DNA of 64,000 nt, taken from contig NZ_CP147020.1 in assembly GCF_037126435.1 (NCBI RefSeq), positions 3,080,001 to 3,144,000 of the forward strand, written 5' to 3'. Source of the stretch: Bernardetia sp. ABR2-2B (lineage in GTDB: Bacteria > Bacteroidota > Bacteroidia > Cytophagales > Bernardetiaceae). The first letter of the stretch is position 1, and each line of letters opens with the position of its first letter. This document shows, in pieces, positions 46,296-54,411 of this stretch. The position numbers and the translations under genes are program-made. The notes under the pieces are model-generated. The model saw only the letters and a program-made list of their open reading frames with translations, was not told the origin of the DNA and made no database searches.

Positions 46296-46551
46296 TCTTG
46301 TATTTGTTATTTTCAATTATTACGGTCTGGATTGGTTGGCGATGGCACTTAGTTTAATAGCGATGTATTTGATTGGAAACAAAAATAAATTTGGATTTAT
46401 TGTACTGATTGCTTCTAATATCTTATGGATAATCGTTAGTTTGGTTTTTATGAATAGCTATGGAATTTTGATTGGAAGTAGTATCTTTTTCTTTATCAAT
46501 TTGAGAGGATTTCTAAACTGGGAAAGTAAAAATAAACTAGAGAACTGCTAA
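46270..46551 (+). CDS. Small membrane protein overlapping the DUF417 gene
   Basis: A 93-residue, strongly hydrophobic protein with about three membrane segments (near residues 8-34, 42-60 and 65-82). Its ATG lies inside the end of the DUF417 gene, giving a 26-base overlap in a different frame, a strong sign of operon membership. The helices and the NKNKFGFIVLIASNILWIIVS-like spacing recall small PnuC-like or uncharacterised inner-membrane proteins, but no motif fixes a function. It is probably the last gene of the AraC-linked operon. Confidence 0.65.
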   Translation: MTLSTKLVSLVFVIFNYYGLDWLAMALSLIAMYLIGNKNKFGFIVLIASNILWIIVSLVFMNSYGILIGSSIFFFINLRGFLNWESKNKLENC

Positions 46552-46626
46552 TAATTCGCTACATAACAGAACAAAATTTTTGATACATTTCGACGTTATC
46601 ATCTTGTACCATTAAAGACGATGATA

Positions 46627-48024
46627 ATGAAAAACCTAATCCTACTTTTATTAATTCAAACTTCTTCTTTAGCCTTTGCAAATGGAGGTGTTGTAGATGA
46701 AAACTATTTCAAAAAAACAGGGAATATTCGTCTGCTTCAAAAAGCTGACATTTCACTTTTAAAAGAAGATTTGAAAATCAAGATTGTAAGTGATACTACT
46801 TTCATTGAAGTTACTTATCTTTTGAAAAATAATGGAAATACACAATCTGTTTATTATGGTTTTCCTGTGGATATGTATAAAGGCGATTGGAGAGATGATG
46901 AGTATGTAAGCGTTTTAGATTTTGATATTTGGACAAATGATATTCCTGCAAAATATTCGTATTGGAGAGTAAATGATGCTTATGAAAGTAAGCAATATTA
47001 CAAACAAATAAATGAGTATTCTATAGAAAAAATAGACAGACAATGGTATGCCCTAAAATTAGATTTTGAAAAAGAAACTACACAGACTCTAACTATAAAA
47101 TATGCTGTTCAAAATTATAGAAGTGATTATTATTATGGTTTTGGTTTTATTCCTACGCCTTCTGAAAGGCGATTTGTTTATGACTTATTTCCTTCAAGCA
47201 GTTGGGCAGACGGAATAGTAAAAGATTTCTCTGTAACAATGGATTTGTCAGACCTCAAAAAACATCAATGTAATTATGAAATAGAAGGTTTAGAAGAATT
47301 AGAAGATAAGAATGCAAATGGCATTTATACATTGAAAATCAAAAACTTTGACCTTAAAAAACGCTCTTATTTGGCTGTTATTTACAAAAATCACAGAAGA
47401 GTAATTGCAGGTATTTTGAAGAAAGAATATGAACTTTTTCCCATTTCATCAATTTCTTCATCAGCTGAAAATGCAGAATATTTGATTGATAATGACCCAA
47501 ATACAGTTTGGAAAGGAAAGGAGGGTGACTGGATAAAAATAAAACTTCCTAAAGTATTTATCTCCTTCAAAGACCAAGAAGGAAAAACACATAATAAAAT
47601 TATATATCCTATGGGAATTGGTTTTTTGAATGGAGATTACTCTTCTAAAGAAAATTTTGATATTGCTGGTACAGTAAAGGAAATGTTGTTTCAAATAAAT
47701 GGAGCAACTATTACTGATAGTGACTTTGAAGAGGCAGTCATAAATACTATTAAACTAAAGAATGCTTGTTTTCTACCTCATTTTGATACGACATCCATAT
47801 ATGAACATTTGGTAACACCTTTTGGTGAACATTTTTGGAGTTGTATTGAGGGTTATGGCAAAGATGCAAATGCTATAAGGTTGATGGATAAAATAAATCA
47901 AGAATATTTCCACACTTTTTATATACAAATAAAGAAGTCAGACAAAGAAAATAATGAAGTTGCTCTTTCAGACTTATATATCTTTAGGTATAAAAAAGGG
48001 TATGGAACACGTCTGCCTTATTAA
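46627..48024 (+). CDS. Exported protein with NADase-type glycan-binding-like domain, paralogue 1
   Basis: A 465-residue exported protein starting at the second of two close ATGs (46621 and 46627), which aligns with the start of the downstream paralogue; 46621 is possible. The signal MKNLILLLLIQTSSLAFANGG is followed by a conserved region with RLLQKADISLLKEDLKIKI and TTFIEVTYLLKNNG, then YDLFPSSSWADG. A C-terminal F5/8-type (discoidin-like) module is suggested by SSSAENAEYLIDNDPNTVWKG and EGDWIKIKLP, as in the glycan-binding domain of NADase-type proteins. It is 28 bp before a close paralogue at 48053. Binding to sugar is family inference only. Confidence 0.65.
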   Translation: MKNLILLLLIQTSSLAFANGGVVDENYFKKTGNIRLLQKADISLLKEDLKIKIVSDTTFIEVTYLLKNNGNTQSVYYGFPVDMYKGDWRDDEYVSVLDFDIWTNDIPAKYSYWRVNDAYESKQYYKQINEYSIEKIDRQWYALKLDFEKETTQTLTIKYAVQNYRSDYYYGFGFIPTPSERRFVYDLFPSSSWADGIVKDFSVTMDLSDLKKHQCNYEIEGLEELEDKNANGIYTLKIKNFDLKKRSYLAVIYKNHRRVIAGILKKEYELFPISSISSSAENAEYLIDNDPNTVWKGKEGDWIKIKLPKVFISFKDQEGKTHNKIIYPMGIGFLNGDYSSKENFDIAGTVKEMLFQINGATITDSDFEEAVINTIKLKNACFLPHFDTTSIYEHLVTPFGEHFWSCIEGYGKDANAIRLMDKINQEYFHTFYIQIKKSDKENNEVALSDLYIFRYKKGYGTRLPY

Positions 48025-48052
48025 ATAAAAAATGAATTTAATAGATTTTCAA

Positions 48053-49411
48053 ATGAAAAACCTAATCCTACTTTTACTTTTATTTCTCCAAACTTCTTCT
48101 CTAGCCTTTGCAAATGGAGGTCCCATTGACATGAGTTTTTTCAAAAAAACAGGGAATATCCGTTTGCTTCAAAAAGCCGATATTTCACTTTTGAAAGAAG
48201 ATTTGAGAATCAAAATCATAAGTGATACTACGTTTATTGAAGTTACTTATGTTTTGAAAAATAATGGAAATACACAATCTGTTCATTATGGTTTTCCTGT
48301 GGATATGTATAATAAAGACCATTTTGACTCTCAAGGTATGTTAATAGATGGGTATGATAGAATCAATTACTTTGAAGCATTTGTAAATGAAAAACCAAAA
48401 AAATACTCCTTTTGGAAACAAGAAAATGCTTATAAAGCAAATATGTATAAGGACGGTTCATCAACTAAAAATGTTCCTATTCATAGATTTTGGCATCAAA
48501 TCAATCTAAGTTTTGAAAAAGGTAGTGTACAAGAATTAGTTATTAAATATGCAGTAGAGAATAGAAAAGAAGATGGTTTTGGTGGATTTTCTGTTTTACC
48601 TTATGCAACAGATAGATACTTTGTGTATGATTTATTTCCCTCAAGTAGCTGGTCAGATGGAATTGTTCAAGATTTTTCTGTAACCTTAGACTTATCAAAT
48701 CTTAAAAGAGAAAAATATACGTATGAGATAACAGGATTAGAAAATCTAAAACAAAATAGTGCAGGTATTTATAGACTAAACACTAAAGATTTTGATTTGA
48801 AAGAACGTAGTTTTATTAGTGTACAATATAGAAATTACGATAAGGTAAAAGGTCATTATCTACCAAAAAGAAGTGGAAAAAGAGAAAAAGTTATATCAAT
48901 AGTTTCCTCTAGTCCAAATGCTACTTACTTGATTGATGATGATTTGAATACTGTTTGGAAAGGAAAAGAAGGTGATTGGATTTTGGTACAATTTCCAATT
49001 CGTTCACAACCTAACGAACTTGACCCTAAATACCCCTATCCACTAAACCCAAGAAGTGTTTTCATTATGAATGGAGATTATTCTTCAGAAGAAAATTTTA
49101 TTTCAAGTCCAAAAATTAAAACGCTTCAAATAAAAGCAAATGATTTTCTGCTACAAACATTCAACTGGCGACCAAATAGAAAAGGATTCTATTCTAATTT
49201 CATAAATTTAGAAACTCCGAAGTGGTTTTATGAAATACCTAATATTTTTGAAGTTGCTCAAAGTCCATTTGAAGAAACCTTTGAACAAGAGCTAAGAAAT
49301 ATTCATAGAAAAGCAGGATACTCTACCCATATAGAAACCATTGCCATTTACATTACAAAATCAGATTCTGAAAGTAAAGAAGTTATGATTTCAGATTTAT
49401 ATTTTTATTAA
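48053..49411 (+). CDS. Exported protein with NADase-type glycan-binding-like domain, paralogue 2
   Basis: A 452-residue close paralogue of the preceding protein. The start at 48053 is chosen over an ATG 21 bases earlier because the DNA and protein then match the paralogue (MKNLILLLL...QTSSLAFANGG). Shared blocks include KTGNIRLLQKADISLLKEDL, YDLFPSSSWSDGI and LIDDDLNTVWKGKEGDWI, while the middle (residues 95-150) differs. The N-terminal 60 residues are nearly identical, so the pair arose by tandem duplication. Its last codon overlaps the apparent ATT start of the pseudouridine synthase gene. Confidence 0.65.
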   Translation: MKNLILLLLLFLQTSSLAFANGGPIDMSFFKKTGNIRLLQKADISLLKEDLRIKIISDTTFIEVTYVLKNNGNTQSVHYGFPVDMYNKDHFDSQGMLIDGYDRINYFEAFVNEKPKKYSFWKQENAYKANMYKDGSSTKNVPIHRFWHQINLSFEKGSVQELVIKYAVENRKEDGFGGFSVLPYATDRYFVYDLFPSSSWSDGIVQDFSVTLDLSNLKREKYTYEITGLENLKQNSAGIYRLNTKDFDLKERSFISVQYRNYDKVKGHYLPKRSGKREKVISIVSSSPNATYLIDDDLNTVWKGKEGDWILVQFPIRSQPNELDPKYPYPLNPRSVFIMNGDYSSEENFISSPKIKTLQIKANDFLLQTFNWRPNRKGFYSNFINLETPKWFYEIPNIFEVAQSPFEETFEQELRNIHRKAGYSTHIETIAIYITKSDSESKEVMISDLYFY

Positions 49412-50285
49412 AAAAACAACCATCACTACCGAAACCCATACCGTCCCACAAAAACTAACTTCTCCTATTCGCTTACAAGAATATGGAGTAGGTATTTTTG
49501 CTTTAGTTTCTACTAAATCAGCTTGGAAAAAAGCATTAAAGAAAAATTACATTACAGTCAATAATAAACCTGCCACGACAGCTACTTTCATAAATGGTGG
49601 AGAAATAATTGTTTTATCGATTCCAAAAGAAGAAAAGCCAAAAAGAGAGTTTATTTTTCCTTTAAAAGTTCTTTTTGAAGATGAATATTTGGCAATTATT
49701 CACAAACCTGCTGGTATTTTAGTAAGTGGGAATAGTTTCAAAACGATTGCAAATGCGCTTCCTCAAAACCTAAAAAAGAGTAATCTTGATGATTCTACTA
49801 TTCCTCAGCCTGTTCATCGCCTAGATTATGGAACAACAGGAGTTTTGCTTGTTGGAAAAACGGCGAGTAGTATTCGTGCTTTGAATAAATTATTTGAAAA
49901 TAAGGAAATAGAAAAAATGTATTATGCTGTTTCGATTGGAAAAATGAAGGAGTTAGGAGGAATAATAAAGACAGAAGTGGATAAAAAAGAAGCACAATCA
50001 GATTATCAAATTATCAAATCTGTAAAGTCAGAACGATTTGAGTTTCTGAATTTGGTAAAATTAGAACCCAAAACAGGAAGAAGACATCAACTCAGAGTGC
50101 ATTTAGCAAGTATAGGAAATCCAATTTTGGGAGATAAAGATTATGGAATTGAAAATCTTATTTTGAATGGCAAGGGAATTTATCTACACGCTTATCGTTT
50201 AGAATTTGTTCATCCATTTACAAAAGAAATTATTTCTATAGAAGATGAATTGCCTCAGAAATTTTTAAAGTTATTCAATCCATAG
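49407..50285 (+). CDS. RluA-family pseudouridine synthase with apparent ATT start
   Basis: A protein of about 292 residues. The catalytic part is clear: HKPAGILVSG near 99-108, the catalytic Asp (about residue 140) in PVHRLDYGTTG, and the TGRRHQLRVHLA motif later. Upstream of the first usable TTG (49689) the frame codes for an S4-like RNA-binding domain (RLQEYGVGIFALVSTKSAWK and NNKPATTATFINGGE), so the real start must lie earlier. Only ATT/ATA-type codons are available after the in-frame stop at 49386; ATT at 49407 overlaps the preceding TAA (ATTAA). Such enzymes modify uridines in rRNA or tRNA. Confidence 0.75.
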   Translation: MKKTTITTETHTVPQKLTSPIRLQEYGVGIFALVSTKSAWKKALKKNYITVNNKPATTATFINGGEIIVLSIPKEEKPKREFIFPLKVLFEDEYLAIIHKPAGILVSGNSFKTIANALPQNLKKSNLDDSTIPQPVHRLDYGTTGVLLVGKTASSIRALNKLFENKEIEKMYYAVSIGKMKELGGIIKTEVDKKEAQSDYQIIKSVKSERFEFLNLVKLEPKTGRRHQLRVHLASIGNPILGDKDYGIENLILNGKGIYLHAYRLEFVHPFTKEIISIEDELPQKFLKLFNP

Positions 50286-50370
50286 AGTAGTTATTTGTGA
50301 TTTATTTCCATAAAAAAACAAAAGTAGTTAGGATATTTTACTAATATTCTTTAAAACTTCATGGCTATTT

Positions 50371-50400
50371 TTTGGACAGTTTCTGAATTATGTATCTTGC
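50371..50400 (+). promoter_or_regulatory. Promoter-like boxes before the M13 peptidase gene
   Basis: TTTG (50371-50374) and TATCTTGC (50393-50400) are spaced by 18 bp; the minus-7 box has one mismatch to TAnnTTTG. Confidence 0.4.
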
Positions 50401-50456
50401 TATGATATTTAACTTAAACTAGCCATACACAAACATTTTATCCCTATTTCAAATTT

Positions 50457-52547
50457 ATGAAACATTCTATCTACAAAATTGGAGCTGTTACGCTTGGTCT
50501 GACTATCGGATTGGGTCTAACTTCTTGCAATGAACCAAAGAAATCTACTGCTACTGAAGCAACAGAAGAAGTAGCAACAGACAACAGACCAACTGATTAT
50601 TTGGCTATTGATTTAGCTAATTTTGACACCACTGTTCGTCCTCAAGACGACTTTTTTATGTTTGTCAATGGAAGTTGGCTCAAAAACAATCCTATTCCTG
50701 CCTCTGAAACTCGTTGGACAAGTTTTAGTGAAATTTTAGAAAGAAATAGAGAAATTTTGAAACGAGTTGCTGAAAATGCAGCAAACAATACTTCTGTTTC
50801 GCCTACATCTGCTGAAGGACATGTGGCAATGCTTTACAAAAGTGGAATGAATGAAGAAAAGCGTGAAGAAATGGGCATGAACCCTATGCTTCCTTATGTA
50901 GAAGCAATTAATAAAGCGACTACTTTAGAGGAGTTTTTGAAAGTTTCGGCAGACCAAAAGTCTGTTGCAGGGGGCTTGTTTAGTATGTATGTAACTGCTG
51001 ATGAAAAAAACAGTTCGACAAATGCTCTTTATCTTAATCAAGGTGGGACTTCTCTTCCAAAATCATATTACGAGGTTGCAGACCTTAAAGAAAAATTAAA
51101 TGCTTTCGAAAAGCATGTTTCTAATATGTTTGTTTTGATGGGAGAAGATGAAGAAACAGCAGCAAAAAAAGCAAAAAATGTAGTAGCCATTGAAACGGCA
51201 CTAGCTAAAGTTTCTCGTACACCAGCAGAGCGCAGAGATTCAGAAAAAAATTATAATAAAATGAGCTTTGCAGAGCTTCAAAAACTTTCTCCAAATGTAG
51301 ATTGGAAAGCGCATCTGTCTGATGTTGGCGTTCCGAATATCGAAAGCATAGAAAATGTAATTTTAGGAACACCTGAATTTTTTACAGGATTAAGTAAAGT
51401 TTTGAAAGCTAATTCTTTAGATGCTCTTAAAGATTATCAAAAGTATCAATTGGCAAGTAGTTTTGCTAATTTCTTGAATAAAGAGTTTGAGCAAGAAGCA
51501 TTTGATTTCTACAACAAAACAATGCGTGGACAAAATGAAATGCAAGAGCGTTGGAAACTTGTCTTGAATGTAATTGATAGAAGTGTAGGTCATTCATTGG
51601 GGCAGCTTTATGTAAAAGAAGCATTTAGTCCGAAGGCAAAAGAACGTGCAGAAATCATGATAAAAGATGTTCGTGCAAGTTTTGAAGACCATATAAAAGG
51701 CTTAGAATGGATGGGAGAAGAAACCAAAAAACAAGCACTCACAAAACTTTCTGCTATCACTACAAAAATAGGTTATCCTGATACGTGGAAAACCTATGAA
51801 GGTCTTGAGCTTTCAGAAGATAATTATGCTCAAAACTTTATGAATGCTAGTGCTTGGTGGCTAAAAGACAACTTAAATAAAGTAGGAAAGCCTGTTGATA
51901 AGTCAGAATGGCACATGACACCTTCTACTGTAAATGCCTATTACAGCCCAACAAGCAATGAAATTGTATTTCCTGCTGGAATCCTTCAACCTCCTTTCTT
52001 TAGCGAATATGCTGATGATGCTGTGAACTATGGTGGAATTGGTGCAGTTATCGGACACGAAATTTCTCACGGTTTTGACGACCAAGGGAGTCAGTACGAC
52101 GCAGAAGGAAATATGAATAATTGGTGGACAGACACAGACAAATCACAATTTAAAGAGCGTACAACTTCACTTGTTAATCAATACAGCGAGTACACAGTTT
52201 TGGAAGATATTAATGTGAAAGGAGATGCTACTTTAGGTGAAAATATTGCTGATTTGGGTGGAATGGCTGTTGCTTATGATGCGCTTCAAAAGGCGTGGGC
52301 AAGAGATGGCAAACCAGAAAATGAAGATGGATTTACACCAGAACAACGTTTCTTTATCAGTTGGGCGCAAATTTGGCGTGTAAACTTTACAGATGATGAA
52401 CTTCGTAACCGAATTGAAACAGATTATCACTCACCAGGAATGTTTCGTGCAAATGGTCCTTTGAGTAATTTTGACCCATTCTTTACAGCTTTTGATGTAA
52501 AAGAAGGAGATAAAATGCGTAGAGAAAAACAAATCGTTATTTGGTAG
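50457..52547 (+). CDS. M13-family metallopeptidase (neprilysin/PepO-like) lipoprotein
   Basis: A 696-residue zinc endopeptidase. The N-terminus is a lipoprotein signal with Cys at about residue 24 (LGLTSCNEP), so it is membrane-anchored on the periplasmic side or outer surface. The zinc motif HEISH is at 534-538, followed by GFDDQGSQYDAEGNMNNWW, and the third ligand and NADLGG-equivalent are in GENIADLGGMAVAYDAL. The N-terminal half begins VRPQDDFFMFVNGSW, typical of M13. The C-terminal ends IVIW. It cleaves short peptides. It is a single gene with its own terminator. Confidence 0.93.
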   Translation: MKHSIYKIGAVTLGLTIGLGLTSCNEPKKSTATEATEEVATDNRPTDYLAIDLANFDTTVRPQDDFFMFVNGSWLKNNPIPASETRWTSFSEILERNREILKRVAENAANNTSVSPTSAEGHVAMLYKSGMNEEKREEMGMNPMLPYVEAINKATTLEEFLKVSADQKSVAGGLFSMYVTADEKNSSTNALYLNQGGTSLPKSYYEVADLKEKLNAFEKHVSNMFVLMGEDEETAAKKAKNVVAIETALAKVSRTPAERRDSEKNYNKMSFAELQKLSPNVDWKAHLSDVGVPNIESIENVILGTPEFFTGLSKVLKANSLDALKDYQKYQLASSFANFLNKEFEQEAFDFYNKTMRGQNEMQERWKLVLNVIDRSVGHSLGQLYVKEAFSPKAKERAEIMIKDVRASFEDHIKGLEWMGEETKKQALTKLSAITTKIGYPDTWKTYEGLELSEDNYAQNFMNASAWWLKDNLNKVGKPVDKSEWHMTPSTVNAYYSPTSNEIVFPAGILQPPFFSEYADDAVNYGGIGAVIGHEISHGFDDQGSQYDAEGNMNNWWTDTDKSQFKERTTSLVNQYSEYTVLEDINVKGDATLGENIADLGGMAVAYDALQKAWARDGKPENEDGFTPEQRFFISWAQIWRVNFTDDELRNRIETDYHSPGMFRANGPLSNFDPFFTAFDVKEGDKMRREKQIVIW

Positions 52548-52598
52548 AAAATTGCTAAACAGTTTTTTGATTCTTATTTTTTAGAATTTAGACAAAAT

Positions 52599-52633
52599 AA
52601 AAATCCCTTTTTTACATAAAAAGGGATTTTTTG
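52599..52633 (+). terminator. Rho-independent terminator after the M13 peptidase gene
   Basis: AAAATCCCTTT pairs with AAAGGGATTTT and a T-run follows. Confidence 0.85.
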
Positions 52634-52666
52634 TCTTTTAGAAAGTTATGACTGAATAACTTAAAA

Positions 52667-52759
52667 ATGAGCAGTTGCAAAAAATATTCATTATCGGTTA
52701 ATGAAAACAAACTACTGATTATTCTGATTTTACTTTCTGTTTTGGTTCTAAAAAAATAA
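52667..52759 (+). CDS. Possible 30-residue single-helix membrane protein
   Basis: A short open frame in the 493-bp gap 52548-53040 reads MSSCKKYSLSVNENK, then a strongly hydrophobic stretch (LLIILILLSVLVL), then Lys-Lys. The pattern of a soluble N-terminus and one membrane helix resembles small membrane proteins, but no promoter or homologue is known to me. It could equally be chance in AT-rich sequence. Confidence 0.25.
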   Translation: MSSCKKYSLSVNENKLLIILILLSVLVLKK

Positions 52760-52953
52760 AGTTACTGTGAAAAATTTTTGCTTGTCATGATTTCCTACTA
52801 AAATCATAGCTTACAAATCAGTTACTTTGAGAACCTGTTTTATTTTACTACTTACTTACTTGACTTATATATTTCAATTCTGTTGCCAATGCCAAAAAAT
52901 ACTAAGGTATAGTTTGTTTTTATTTAAAAATGCCTTTTAAAGCATACAAACGC

Positions 52954-52999
52954 CTATTTTATTTTTTCAATTATTATCAAAGCTATTTTATTTTTTCAA
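52954..52999. repeat. 17-bp direct repeat
   Basis: CTATTTTATTTTTTCAA occurs twice, at 52954-52970 and 52983-52999. It is AT-rich and lies in the gap before bioD. Confidence 0.5.
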
Positions 53000-53040
53000 A
53001 ATAGAAGGATAGTTTTTTCAGAATAGAAAAAAATAAAGTT

Positions 53041-53679
53041 TTACCACACAATTTGTTGTGTATATTTTTTAATAACCTCTTTTGTAACTTTCTCTTCTTG
53101 TTTTATTCGTAAGAGAACTTTAGAGTTTAATTGATGAATAATGTAATCTTCAATAATCTGTTCAGATGTTGGATTTGATTCTCCATTAAAAATGATTCCT
53201 TTTAACTTTATATTTCTGTTCTTGATAGCTTCTAAGCTCAAAATAGAATGATTTATACTTCCCAAATAAAGATTACAAACCAAAATGAGAGGTAGATTTA
53301 GTTCTTCAATTAAATCAATTACATAATCAGCTTTTCCATTTTGTCCGTCATTTATTGGAACAAACAATCCTCCTGCACCTTCAACAATCAGATTTTTGTT
53401 TTTACCTTCTTTTGGAATTTCAAAATCTGATAAATCAATCTTTATATTATCAATCTTGGCAGCAGCGTGAGGCGACATAGGCGCAGTCAGACAAAAACGT
53501 TCTTTCAAAAAAATACTTTCTGTATTCGAAACTAGATTTTTTACTTGGTCAGTATCTTTTGGCAAACCTGCTTGTATGGGTTTCCAATAATGCGCCTTTA
53601 GAGCTTCTACCAAAATTGCACTTACTACTGTTTTTCCACTGTCTGTTCCGATAGCAGAAACAAAATATTGATGTTGCAT
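53041..53679 (-). CDS. bioD: Dethiobiotin synthase
   Basis: A 212-residue ATP-dependent carboxylase that closes the ureido ring in biotin synthesis, converting 7,8-diaminopelargonate to dethiobiotin. The P-loop GTDSGKT is at residues 11-17, KPIQAGLPKDTD follows at about 33-44, then SPHAAAK near 69-75 and the EGAGGLFVP motif near 98-106, all characteristic of BioD. Other biotin genes (bioA, bioB, bioF) are absent from the window, so the pathway is dispersed. It is 16 bp downstream of the membrane-protein gene 53696-54220 on the same strand and may share its transcript. Confidence 0.92.
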   Translation of the reverse strand: MQHQYFVSAIGTDSGKTVVSAILVEALKAHYWKPIQAGLPKDTDQVKNLVSNTESIFLKERFCLTAPMSPHAAAKIDNIKIDLSDFEIPKEGKNKNLIVEGAGGLFVPINDGQNGKADYVIDLIEELNLPLILVCNLYLGSINHSILSLEAIKNRNIKLKGIIFNGESNPTSEQIIEDYIIHQLNSKVLLRIKQEEKVTKEVIKKYTQQIVW

Positions 53680-53695
53680 AAATAAATATTGTACT

Positions 53696-54220
53696 TTAAT
53701 TATTTTTTTCTAATTCAATGAGATTTTCTAAATATTCACTTCCTCTTTTTTCTGCAAAAAAATCTAAACCCAGCATCAAAATAGCCTGAATAGCCAATCC
53801 TAAGCCTAAGCCTTTCAATAATTCATTGGAAAAACTACCAAAAATGTTTTGAGAAGCAAAAACAAAATAAAGAATAAGCCCCAAAACAGCCAAACTAATT
53901 TCTACATAACGATACGTTACAAAACTTTTCATAACCGTTTTCATGCGTGGAACTTCTTCATTTTGGATTCGCTTTGGTTCTTTTGTAAGGATATTTTCTA
54001 CTCTTGTGATGTCTTTGGGAGAGCGTACAAAAATTGTTGCTCCGACAACAAGCTGAATCAGTCCAACAAAAATAAGAGAAATTGCCATTCCATAAAAAAA
54101 TGGTTTTTTCATTACAAAGATAAAATAGAGAGAAATAGCCATAGCAATAACGCCTACGCCCATAAAAAACAAACTTTCGAAGCGTTCGGCATTGAAATAA
54201 TCTTGTACAAAAGGTGTCAT
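53696..54220 (-). CDS. Uncharacterised membrane protein upstream of bioD
   Basis: A 174-residue membrane protein with four hydrophobic segments (about residues 14-36, 40-66, 105-124 and 132-155) and a charged loop between the second and third (RSPKDITRVENILTKEPKR). No domain is recognised. It has a TACTTTTG minus-7 box on the minus strand at 54241-54248, 20 bp before its start, and is followed after 16 bp by bioD, suggesting an operon. The link to biotin metabolism is only positional. Confidence 0.65.
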   Translation of the reverse strand: MTPFVQDYFNAERFESLFFMGVGVIAMAISLYFIFVMKKPFFYGMAISLIFVGLIQLVVGATIFVRSPKDITRVENILTKEPKRIQNEEVPRMKTVMKSFVTYRYVEISLAVLGLILYFVFASQNIFGSFSNELLKGLGLGLAIQAILMLGLDFFAEKRGSEYLENLIELEKNN

Positions 54221-54240
54221 TTTCTATGTTTTCTGATGAA

Positions 54241-54248
54241 CAAAAGTA
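54241..54248 (-). promoter_or_regulatory. Minus-7 box of the membrane protein - bioD unit
   Basis: CAAAAGTA on the plus strand reads TACTTTTG on the minus strand, matching TAnnTTTG, 20 bp before the start codon. Confidence 0.45.
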
Positions 54249-54267
54249 AAGGTAAGAGCTTGGAATG

Positions 54268-54411
54268 ACTAGATTTTTATACTACTAAACAAAAAAATGC
54301 GACCTCCCTAAATCCCTCCGAAGAAGGGACTTTGAATGGTATTTCTCCCCTCCTTCGGAGGGGCTGGGGGAGGTCAAAAGGAAAATGTCTAGTAGTATGC
54401 TAGATTTTATA
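54268..54411. repeat. CCTCC-rich inverted-repeat element
   Basis: GACCTCCCTAAATCCCTCCG (54301-54320) and the complementary CGGAGGGGCTGGGGGAGGTC (54356-54375) form a long GC-rich hairpin, unlike the AT-rich surroundings. Outer arms ATACTACTA (54279-54287) and TAGTAGTAT (54390-54398) enclose it. The copies of CTAGATTTT(T)AT at 54269 and 54400 flank it as a possible target duplication. The stop codon of the SDR gene lies in the right flank. Confidence 0.65.
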
